Below, piece by piece: positions 46,380-56,440 of a DNA stretch of 64,000 bases. The stretch comes from Epiperipatus broadwayi (Eukaryota; Onychophora; Udeonychophora; Euonychophora; Peripatidae), in NCBI GenBank assembly GCA_028023455.1, contig JAQFVV010012506.1, forward strand, positions 4,084,714 to 4,148,713, given 5' to 3'. Positions within the stretch are counted from its first letter, which is position 1. Every line of letters begins with the position of its first letter. The translations under genes were made by a program, and so were the position numbers. Below the pieces are notes generated by a model that saw nothing but the letters and a program-made list of their open reading frames with translations, was not told where the DNA came from and did not search any database.

Positions 46380-46660
46380 AGATAGAAAGAGTTTCTAAAA
46401 AAAGAAGAAAAGATTTAGGTTTTACTGACTGTTTTTAATGAACTTGTCAAAATTAAAACAATAACTGAGAATCATCTATCTTTAGAAAGACTGGATTTAG
46501 GCCAAAAAAAAAAGGCTACTATCAAGTTCTATCTTTACAATTCATGATAAAAATAATTTTTCAAAATAAATTAATAAATGATGCTACTTTTATTGATCTA
46601 AGTTCAACTTATGACTCTAATTAGAAAAATTGTCTTCTAAATAAAATGTAAGTCAAAATT
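46380..46660 (+). pseudogene. Non-LTR reverse-transcriptase fragment (CR1/jockey-like)
   Basis: Plus-strand pieces: ENHLSLERLDLGQKK, then, with a slip in an A-run, GYYQVLSLQFM and NDATFIDLSSTYDSN followed by a stop and KNCLLNKM. In CR1/jockey-type enzymes the same order is QxGFRxxKS ... L..I...F ... TxAVFxDLxxAYDxVxxxxLLxKL. This is a short, decayed match to motifs 1, 2 and A of the reverse transcriptase. The remainder to about 46.9 kb is too decayed to follow. Confidence 0.55.
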
Positions 46661-48436
46661 AGAGCATAAGGATTAAGTGGAAAAAATAAGATTACAGAAA
46701 GTTACAAAATAAGATAACACTTTTAAATTTTTAGAAAAGTTAATTATAAATGGAAATTTAAAAAAATAAATTAATTTACAATAATTAAACAAGCTTTTAA
46801 TATAAATAAGAAATAATTAATTCCATTAATGCTGGGATTAAAAAAAAAGAGAATAATTAATAGTTTAATTTAAAACATGGATGCTAATATAAAGCAAAAA
46901 CATGGGAGGATTAAGAAGGGAAAAAAAATTAACTCGAGATTTTTAAAATGTAATTTAAAAATAAATAGAAAATATATTATATGGATACAGTTATCAATAT
47001 AGAAATACTTGAAAAGACTAAGCAATATATTATAATATATAATTGTTTATGCAAAGATCTGTATGTGTGTTGCTAAAATAATAATAATAATCATTAAATA
47101 TAGGCATTATTATTTCTGCCAAATCCATTTTTGAGGTGATGTACCATAATTAAGACTTTAAACAGCTGTCAATGAACATACATAGCACAATTTATTTCAT
47201 GGATAAAAAAAAAATTGTTAGATGTTAGGAAAAAAAATATTAGAAGTAATTAAAAAAAACCAGTAACTTGTTTATCAAAAATAACTGATAAAGATAATTA
47301 AAAACAAATGATTAATATGTAACATAAACTGTTATGTTTTGACTTTTATGAGTTAATTTAGCATTACATTTTCCATTTAATAATTACATTCAGTGTTAAA
47401 TAGCTATTTTGATATTAATTAATATTAAATAAAGCAGTCAAATAAAGATTTAGACTATGCATATCAGTTCCATTCAGATAACAACTCTCATCACTGCATT
47501 GAACATATAGAACCTTAGATTATTCTTTTCCAACATTGAAGCATAAAGTAATTACATTATTTTAAGCTTTACAATTTAGAACTTCAATATTATAACTATT
47601 GGAATATTCAAGTCCATTTTCTTGCAATAGCTTTCATCTTTTTACCCAAATAAGAAAAGACAAGTTCCTTCATAGAAAATATATAAAAAGCTGTTAATTA
47701 GATTAGATTTACCACTAACTCAAGATGTATTAATTTTACTACATAGAACATTATTCAAATTAAGATTTTTCTGAATAATCAATCAAGAAATTTTTCAAGC
47801 AACTGAACAATTATAGTTCTTGAGACCCCCCAACCCTTTCTTATTTATTTTCCAGATTGAATAATAAAAATGAGTTGGATTTGAACTTCATAGATTTACT
47901 TTAAACTCATCATCAAGATCAGGATTATTCATCATCCGATATTAATCTGCTTATATTTGAAATTTAACTGCCATTGACTTTTGTCATTGTGACTAAACAC
48001 AAACCACAAATCTTATAGATTAATAAGTGCCCATCTATATATAAAGTCACAGAACAAAAAGAATTTTGCCCATCTATATATAAAGTCACAGAACAAAAAG
48101 AATTAATAAATTTTCTGAAGAATATAACTATTAGATGAAATTTCTATGTATTATTTTATAATATTTGTGAATAGTTAGTTACCAAAAAAAAATCCATATA
48201 AAAAACATTATATAGTTACTTTTTCATTATAAAATGAATATTAAATATATCCAATACAATTTTTAAAGTATTAGTACATACATATATATATATATGATAT
48301 CTTATAATGAATTTTAAATAAATCAATACAATTTTTAAATTATTATTAAGTATATAAATATGATATCTTATCCAAAAGAAAAACAATAAGTAAATGAGCA
48401 GTAAATTAAATATTATAAAAAAATCCAGAGACTCAC
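46661..48436. other. Intron between exons 2 and 3, no recognised gene
   Basis: A+T-rich, with one short tandem duplication listed separately. Confidence 0.45.
48028..48104. repeat. Exact tandem duplication, 39-bp period
   Basis: TGCCCATCTATATATAAAGT and the following CACAGAACAAAAAGAATT occur twice in a row, the second copy starting at 48067. The copies are identical by eye, suggesting a recent replication slip. Confidence 0.9.
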
Positions 48437-48533
48437 CTCCACTTTCAATATTAAATGCAATAAAAGTTCCACTGGCTTTAATGTGATTTCCAGCTGATTG
48501 TGGTGAGCCAACTGATAAATCAGTGATCCAACC
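48437..48533 (-). CDS. CORO7: Coronin-7, coding exon 2 (N-terminal coronin domain)
   Basis: It encodes residues 21-52 plus the first base of 53: GWITDLSVGSPQSAGNHIKA followed by SGTFIAFNIESG. The coronin-7 pattern WIxDLxVGSPxSxGNHIKAS-xxFIAFN is obvious. Acceptor TTTCTAG, donor GTGAGT; 97 nt, phase 0 to phase 1. Confidence 0.96.
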
Positions 48534-50535
48534 CTAGAAAGATAATAATTACATACTACAGCTCATACCTATAAATATGAGTGTGTTCATATATATGCTA
48601 AAATAATCAAACTAAAAAAATGTAGAAGAAAGTAAAAAAAACAACAACTTATTACTATAAATAAATACTAAGTGCATTAACAACAATTACTAAAAACAAT
48701 CATGTGTAATAGGTAACAAAAATATTTAATCACATAATCAAATCTTTTTAGCAAAAAAATTTCAAAATAATTATATATTTATGTTTAGACAATATACACT
48801 TGCATCTTCCACATCAATGTGAATTACCCAATATTACAAAGTAATTATTTTAAATACTATAAATATGTAAATCAACAATGTAGAGCAACATCTGTCAATT
48901 ATATAAATTATAAGTATTAAATGAGACAGAACACTAAAGTATTCTCAATTAAGTTCATTATAAAATATTAAAGAACTAAATTCTTAAATGTAAATTATGA
49001 AAATCCTAAATTCATAGAATATGTTTCAAGAAATTCATTCCAATCCCTTAATTATCACAAATCAGAAAATAACTGCAATCATATTTTATATAAAGCAAAT
49101 TTTATTTGCATTATTTAAAAATATGAAAGATATAATACAGTATTATTAACTATGATGCTATTCTAATCAAGTAGAAATTATAATTTCATTTTTTTTATAA
49201 ACCTTACCAGAAGACATTATATTTCTCCTATAAAGATTTGGGTTTAAATTATAGTTAAGATTGCAAGGAAAAGCAAAATTAAAACTACTCTAATAGAGAT
49301 ATTCAGGATTAAACACATAAATTTAAATATGACTGGTGTCTAAAGATTTTAAAATTAAAGAATAGTTTAAGAAAAAAAATGCTTTAATGCCTGACACAGT
49401 TAAGATTTTCAATACATATTAAAAAATTATTGAGTTTGCTTTTAATTATAGCTGAAACAAAGATATTTTACTTCTGTTTGCATAAATAAAGATACATTAA
49501 AAAATAGTTTTCAAGTTTGGTTTACTTTTTTTTCTTCAGTAAAAAATATTAAATTTTATTATAGGTCAAACAATCTGGTATTTTGTTAGCTTCTTTTATG
49601 AGAGTTTCCAGTCTGGATACCAATTGGAATATGACTAATATATTACAATGATCATATTTCTTAGTAATTAGTATTATTTTTATTTCAAGGTAGTTATAAT
49701 AATATTTAGACAATCTTTTAATATATGATAGTTCAAATTTCATTCATATTTTGATTTTTCCATTATTATTATTTTTTTTAAATCAAAAGCAAAAAAAATG
49801 CCAAAAGTTTCATTTAGAATAAACCAGAAAACATTTAAATGGAAGATATGGAATTTGTTAGGGCATAAATCTAAAATATCTGCATTCGATATCTTCCATT
49901 AAATTGAATAACTAATCTTTTCACTCTGGCTGACACATCATCAATATCCACAAGAATGTCCTACCACTTTTGATTTATAATAAATCACACTCAAGTTGTG
50001 TTCCAATATCCAATATTTGTGCCTTTTTGGGAGTAAAATATGTCCAGATTTTAAAACAATTATCTTTTTACCTTTTCTTCTAACTTTACAAGATCTAATA
50101 AACATCTCATTTAATATTACATAGTTCTTCCAAATATTGAAATTTTCATTCACTTAAAAGTAATCTGCAGTTACAAGTACCTATATAAAAAATTATCATC
50201 AAATGTCAGCATGGATCTGCAATCAAAAATTTTTTAGCACTCTTCATATTTGACTGGTGACTTTACAGCTTCATGGGAATAAGGGCCATAATTTAGTTTT
50301 GTCAGTCATGATTATAAATATCTATTTAAAAAAAAACTCATTCATAGACACACTTATTCTGCCTTCAAAAAAACTTAAGTAATATTTCAGTTAAGAATGA
50401 TTAGGCAATTGAGAAGAAAGACTATGGCATTTCTTGATCATCCAGCTAAAAATTGAGACTACATGGATATATTAATTCATTTATTTTCTAATTTGTAGAT
50501 TTAAAATATATATACATAATAAAATATGCATATAT
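48534..50535. other. Left part of intron 1, no recognised gene
   Basis: A+T-rich. Minus frames at 49549-49743 and 49941-50153 show no family I recognise; the second ends in GHSCGY and could be a transposon remnant, but this is not supported. Confidence 0.4.
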
Positions 50536-50708
50536 ACAATTATAATAAAAATAATAATAATAATAACGGTAACAAACTATTATAAACAATCCTTAAATTC
50601 GCAGAAGTACTTTCAGTTGAAATTAACCGAAAGTACTTCTGCGAATTTAAGGATTGTTTATAATAGTTTGTTACCGTTATTATTATTATTTTTATTGTAA
50701 TTACAATT
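50536..50708. repeat. Near-perfect palindrome (miniature inverted-repeat element)
   Basis: Arms 50567-50614 and 50629-50676 are exact inverse complements over 48 bp with a 14-bp centre (AGTTGAAATTAACC). Beyond them the symmetry goes on for about 30 bp on each side through AATAATAAT-rich sequence with few mismatches. Total about 170 bp. The arms contain CGGTAACAAACTATTATAAA and TTCGCAGAAGTACTTTC. No target duplication could be fixed because the flanks are low complexity. It lies in intron 1, about 350 bp downstream of exon 1. Confidence 0.88.
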
Positions 50709-51025
50709 TTGTTTTAATTAACGGACATTTTATTTTTATATTATATATATATATAGCAGGCATAATATATCAGAATATAAATATTATTCCCAAAGTAGAT
50801 AATATTATAAAATGGTTGAAATGAAGATGAAAAAAAGAGAAATTATTTAGTAACATTGAAATAAATACAGAAATAATAATCCAAGCAAGAAAAGGGAAGA
50901 ACTGAAGACTTCTACTGAGGTAATATTAAATATATATATTGAATTTATAACAGTAAAATTATTTACATTTTTCTAAAAAGTAATCAAATTGTAGATACAT
51001 TTTTAAAAAAGTTATTAAGCCTTAC

Positions 51026-51085
51026 CTCTTTTTTTGGCACCTTGGGAAGTGCATTTTTAAATTTTGATACTCTAAACTTATACAT
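51026..51085 (-). CDS. CORO7: Coronin-7, coding exon 1 with the start codon
   Basis: It encodes MYKFRVSKFKNALPKVPKKE, residues 1-20. Known coronin-7 and POD1 proteins begin M-x-RFRVSKFKN, which fixes the start. Donor GTAAGG after GAG; phase 0. The exon continues upstream as 5' UTR to a splice acceptor (TTTTACAG before 51109), so at least one further non-coding exon must lie to the right. The UTR part holds an upstream ATG at 51104-51102 that opens an eight-codon frame ending at 51078, overlapping the coronin start in another frame. Confidence 0.95.
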
Positions 51086-51109
51086 AGTTGTGAATTTTCA
51101 ACATGAAAG

Positions 51110-51673
51110 CTGTAAAATAAAAAATTAAATTAATATTATTATTTATAGCAAACTTAAATCCTTATAAGTAAAATACTAAAATTATGAACTAAACCATCTT
51201 ATTATGACATGTATGTGACTGAATTCTTGGAAGAATCAAAAGATTCAGAATACATGAAGAATATAATAATATCTAATATAAAAACCATCTCTATATAGTA
51301 TAAATAGATTGCAAATGAGACAAGAGCTATGCGTATTTAAAGTTAAAGCATGAACAACTATTAAATAAAAAATAGAGGACTGCAAGTGAAAATGCTCATT
51401 AAGCATGCAGGATCAATTTTACCATTAGGCAAACCTAGGCAAATCACTTGAGAGTCCCAAAATAATCATTGTCACCCATAAACAAAAAAAAAGATAGATT
51501 ATTCAATCTTTTTAATTTTTTAGTTCTAACAAAATATTTTTTAATTTGATATTAAATAAATAGTATTTGATAGCTAAATATATTTAATGATAATACCAGT
51601 ATCAGTAGCAAATTCTGAGTTTTTCAAAATTAAAACCTATAAAAATATACACTTGTTCTATAATGGGCTAAAG
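51110..51673. other. 5' flank or 5'-UTR intron, no recognised gene
   Basis: Begins with a T-rich acceptor tract (minus strand) ending at 51110. No upstream exon or promoter element can be named. Confidence 0.4.
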
Positions 51674-51991
51674 CAATGGTTTTCAATCTTTGTAGAATTG
51701 TGAAACACTAACAAAAATTCAAGATTATAAAGATATTATTACGTCTTGATCATTTGAAAATAACAAACATACAGTATAAATTCAGGTCATCTGAACACAT
51801 ACGTACATTACACCAGATTACACAGAAACTGACCAAGCTGCACACAGCCAGCCACAGCACATAGCTACAGCTGGTCACACAAAAAATGCATGGTACAATA
51901 GCATAGAGTTATCTATTATTTTTAAAAAAAATTCTGTAGAATACATTCATGGAACACCAATGTTCTGCGGAACATGCTTTGAGAAACACTG
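51674..51991. mobile_element. hAT-type miniature inverted-repeat element
   Basis: It starts CAATGGTTTTCAATCTT and ends with the inverse of CAGTGTTTCTCAAAGCATG. The 8-bp flanks GGCTAAAG and GGCTAATC agree at six positions. About 320 bp, no coding sequence. The ends belong to the CAGTGTTTCTCAA class of hAT termini. Confidence 0.82.
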
Positions 51992-52795
51992 GGCTAATCA
52001 ATGACTTACTGGTCTAGCAGTAATATCTATAGAGCATGAATTCTATTTCATCTAAAATCAATATAGATGAATTAATTCAAAACTTTGCCCAATCAAAAGT
52101 CCAAAAAATAAATTTTTGATTAGTTTTGTATTTAAGATATAATTTTTTTTCCATATAGATAAGCAATCATATATGCATAGAAACGTATTAGAAAAATACG
52201 ATATTATTTTCATAAACATCTACATGTATAGGTGTGCATATGATAATATATATATATATATATAGACAATATAAAGAGGTGCCTAATTTCTTGGCCTATA
52301 TGCATTAAATATCCTTTTCCTGGCCCTGAATGCATGCATATCTTAATATATAACATGATTATTTCATGACAGAAAAAAACTAGTGCATTTATGATATATA
52401 GATAAAAAATCATTTTCTGCATAAACAATAAATGTTATATATATATATATTAATATATGCTCAAATACACATCTCTGAAGATTAAATATTCTACTGATTG
52501 CATATATAAATATAATTAGGTTTGTGTTATAAAATAATTTTTCATTGTAGTTATTTTTTCATGCCTTATTTTTTTTTTTTTTTATAATCTGTTACTGAAT
52601 TTGTATCTGGAAGAAATGTTATATGTTTAAATAAATCACATTGATAGAAATTTTATAACATTTCTTAGAATCCCATACTATAATTAAAGGTATTTTTGTT
52701 TTTTACTTATATACATTTCATTGATAGTAACAGATAATTGCTAATGGAAAAATCTTCTTTGTTTATAGTTGTCATTGCTATTATTTTAATCTACT
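51992..52795. other. Unassigned flank with TA microsatellites
   Basis: TA runs at about 52242-52262 and 52434-52452, and a T run near 52570. No gene recognised. Confidence 0.45.
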
Positions 52796-53402
52796 GTGCA
52801 TGCGCTTTTTACGAGTGTTAATAATAAATGAATACCTTCACTCCCAACACAAGATATAGTATTTAAGAAAGAATAATATGAATCCACTTATTCTTTCCAA
52901 CCCAAATGCTTATATATGGGCAAATCTTAAGTACTGGAAATGAAAGCGTGAGGATAGACCACTCACTTTGCCCATATATAAGCATTTGGGTTGGAAAGAA
53001 TAAGTGGATGTCTTGCATTGGTGGTAGAGAGGTCAGTGCGACTGCCTTGCACTCGCAGGCAGTTGCCCGGGTTGTGGGTTCGCGTCCCGGCTGATGCTAT
53101 GACTTAAAAAAAAAAAAAAAAAAGAATAAGTGGATTCATTTTATTCTTTCTTAAATAGTGAGAGGTCTATCCTCATGCTTTCATTTCCAGTACTTAAGAT
53201 TTGCCCATATATAAGCATTTGGGTTGGAAAGAATAAGTGGATTCATTTTATTCTTTCTTAAATACTATATCTTGTGTTGGGAGTGAAAGTATTCATTTAT
53301 TATTAATACTCGTAAAAAGCGCAGGCACAATAGCTTGAGAAGGCTGATCTTTAATGTATTACAATTTATAAAACATAGCGCTATAAAAATAAATGCTTAT
53401 TT
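52796..53402. repeat. Second palindromic copy of the 335-bp-unit repeat family
   Basis: It shares CGAGTGTTAATAATAAATGA, ACAAGATATAGTATTTA, the AAGTACTGG-AAAGAAAGCGTGA region and the AAATAAATGCTTATTTA end with the 32.9-34.05 kb repeat, at lower identity. Plus- and minus-oriented halves face each other, and the block around CCCATATATAAGCATTTGGG appears three times. A SINE is inserted in it at 53010. The hairpin GTGAG/CTCAC lies at 52948-52966. Confidence 0.75.
53010..53122 (+). mobile_element. tRNA-derived SINE with poly-A tail and target duplication
   Basis: A body of about 96 bp contains a box A-like GGTGGTAGAGAGGTCAGTGC and a clear box B (GGTTCGCGTCCC), followed by an A-run of about 18. The flanks repeat AGAATAAGTGGAT at 52997-53009 and 53123-53135; with the preceding As the duplication is up to 15 bp. 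Box B and the insertion signature support a Pol III-type retroposon copied by a LINE machinery. The source tRNA is not certain. The body is much richer in G+C than its surroundings and looks little mutated, so the insertion may be young. Confidence 0.88.
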
Positions 53403-56373
53403 ACTATCTTAATATAAATTATTTATAAGTCTAATTTACTATTTTTTAAATTTTTAAGATTTTTGGCAGAATTAGTAGTGCTCTCTGCTGACATGTTGAT
53501 TGTGCACTGAGCACATCTAAGAAATAATGTTTGCTGTTTCAGATAGTAAAAAACTGCTTACAATCTATTTTATTAATTAATGATTAAAAATTAACAGCTG
53601 AAAATATGAATCTGTCAAAAATATGTTTTATAGAACAGTTAGTTTTGGAAATATTAGTCTAGACTTAGTAGTGGTTCTCAATTTATACAATCAATTAATG
53701 ATGACATAATGATGCTGCACAAGTGACTGCATAGCTTCTATAATAAATAATATTGCTTCAAAGATCATACAATAACTGTTTTCTGGCTTGAAAAATATAT
53801 GACTAATAACTAATATTATTTTCTGTGACTAAATTTTCATTGCTATCAAACTAATAAAGTTCTGCTTAATTTTTTATTGTTGTTAGTAACTTTATTTATA
53901 AAAGATAGTAACAACTTCATCATTTATATCTATTTTATTATAAGAGGATTAACTCAAACTTTTAAAATTTAACTTTTATCTTTAAGTTCACATAAAAGAA
54001 TGAAGATTCATTATTATCAAATGATTTATTAATAACATAATTTTTTACTTTTATGGGTGCTTTTAATAACTCAAAATGGTTGCTAAAATAAAAATTAGAA
54101 TTTACTTCCGTTAACTTGTTCATTATTATACATGTGGAGCAAGAAGGTGCAAAAAAATCTTGTCCTTGTATTTTACACTGAAATATAGAGACCGCTTTGC
54201 TATTTATTTTCATCAAATTTTTCCAATATATCACTCTTAATTTTAGATGTTTCTAAAGATAGACTATTTGTTATCTAAAGAAAGATATGCTAAATTGATA
54301 CATTTTGTTTTTTAAAAAAAATTATAAAGCATGATACATTTCCTTATTGAATCCATTTTCTATTTTTAAATTAATAATTGCATTCTTGAACACTTTATGT
54401 ATAATTTTAGAAAGTATAAAATACTAATTTTCTAAATGCAATGCAATATTGATGTTATAAACACACAGATATTATAAATTATTTTAAAATGTTTCTATAA
54501 ATTTAAGGTAAATTTTTGGAAATCATATTAAAGGAAAACTAATTTCCTGCAAAAGCAAATAATCATTTCCTGCATAAATAGAACAACTATTGATTAAATT
54601 TATTATTAATATATTAATTATTATACATTCAGACAAAAAACCTATGCCTTCTATTTAAATCCTATCTTAACAGATTATCTGCTCTATTCTATTCCCTAAT
54701 TTTCTTTTGAGAATTATTTAAATTATCTTTGACAATAAAACTTTTTATATTTCTTTCAGCATACTTCATTTTTCTATTTATTGATGCTTTCTTTTCCATT
54801 CTCTCTTTCTATATACATACATAGGTAAAATAAAAAGGCAAATAATTTCTCTAATAATTTTCTAAAGAGATGGAGGAAATTTAAGATTTTTCTTGTGTGT
54901 TTTTCTAACTACAATAGTTAAGCATTCATTTATCTATAAATGAATGAATGAGCTGTAATGACTATGGGCCAGATACTAGAAAAAAAAAATTGTAAAAAAA
55001 AGTTTAAAATTCTTTTTCACCCAGAATTATTTGTAAGCAGTAGACACATTAAGACTAATTTTTATTATTTAATTAAAACATACAAATTGGCAGCATGACA
55101 ATAAAATTATAATATCCTATATATTATACATTTATGAGGATGTATGTAATTTCAATGATGATAAAATAATTTCTTTTGAATATTTCTTGTTAATGAAAAA
55201 GGATTAGAATGAATTTATTATTTATTGAAAAAGGAATGAAAAAAATAAGGTCAGTGTTTTATAGCATTAAAATTACAAATTATTAATATAAATATTAAAT
55301 AATCTGTGAGAGGTTAAAATTTGACTCTAATAAATTCAGAGAATAAACCTCAATTTATCATTAAATAAGAATGTTAAAATCGCTGACTTAAAACAGAAAT
55401 AAGTTAATAAAAATAAATTATTAATTTATTTTTATCTTAAAATATAAAAAAATTACATAAAATTATTAAAAGAAATCAATAAGAGTAATTAATTATAGGT
55501 ATGATAAAAGTTTGATTTTTAAAATAATATAAACTGATTAAAAGATTAAAGGGTTGTCAAAGTAATAAGATTAAGAGGTAGTTTTGTGTCAGAACATAGG
55601 TGACATCACTTGATTGAATGGTATTTAAGAGTTTCTAAAAATAAATTCATACAGAATTTTAGAAGCTGAATTGTTCTGAAATTTTTGATTTAAGTTTTCT
55701 AACTTAAGACATTCTTAATTATAATATCCAAACAGATGCCAAGTTTTTTATTTTAATCTATGAAATACATAAGATAGAAAAAACTTATGTAAATATCATT
55801 ATTCAGTTTCTAGAATAACAATAAATCTAACAATCAAATTTAGCAATCAAAAGAGTGGTGGTTGAATTTCTCACCTGAGCTCTATGATAGCCTTTCCAAG
55901 TATATAAACTGATGGTCTAAGAGCCCAATGATCTATGTGGAAATTAAAAAAATCTTTTCTAGACCCATTATTGGTCTGATAACCAATGTTGTTCAATCAA
56001 AAGATTGATTTATTCCTCACGGGTTAAAGCAATCCTCCAAAATTGCAGATTGTTAAATTATGATTATAGAACAAACAAAAAAAGGGACGCCAGACAAAAT
56101 TTACAAAATGGCAAATTTCCAATTCAAAAAGTACACCAAAAAAATTGAAGTAAAATTCACAATATTCAGAAGAAAATATATATATAAATAAAACTACTTA
56201 TATAAATATATATAGGAACAAGACAACTTTAAAAATCTTAAGGTATGACTATTCATTTATTTTATAGCAAATGTTTTTATCAGCCACAATGCAAATCATT
56301 AAAATTTCAAATCATAAATGTTATATTAATATTTTTTCCCCTCTCTCTTTTAAAATAATTTTTATTCTGTATA
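53403..56373. other. Unassigned flank
   Basis: A+T-rich. The minus frame at 53962-54234 (90 codons) shows no family I know. A 19-bp word shared with the 32.02-kb palindrome is at 55022-55040. No promoter or UTR exon can be supported. Confidence 0.4.
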
Positions 56374-56440
56374 TTATCTAATGAGCTTGCCAATAGCTCT
56401 TAACAAGATGTTCAGAGCTATTGGCAAGCTCATTAGATAA
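56374..56440. repeat. Perfect 27-bp inverted repeat with 13-bp loop
   Basis: TTATCTAATGAGCTTGCCAA followed by TAGCTCT (56374-56400) is exactly mirrored at 56414-56440, with loop TAACAAGATGTTC. The size is in the range of a pre-miRNA hairpin, but perfect complementarity without bulges is more typical of a short palindrome or a transposon remnant. Confidence 0.85.

Larger units (their letters stand above)
8701..51109 (-). other. CORO7: Coronin-7 gene span: eight exons, 5' part of the gene
   Basis: Eight minus-strand exons join in phase to an open reading frame of 791 nt (263 codons plus two bases). All borders are GT/AG. Exon sizes from the start codon are 60, 97, 81, 71, 187, 125, 87 and 83 nt. 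Introns range from about 90 bp (between the last two exons) to more than 22 kb, the latter swollen by mobile elements. Coronin-7 proteins carry two WD40 propellers and a C-terminal acidic actin/Arp2/3-binding region, and they act at the Golgi and in actin regulation. Only the start of the first propeller is present; the gene continues beyond the left edge. Confidence 0.93.

Noticed and set aside
53010-53105. Functional tRNA gene
   Set aside because: Box B is good, but the acceptor stem does not pair, a poly-A tail and target duplication are present, and the anticodon arm is irregular; it is a SINE.
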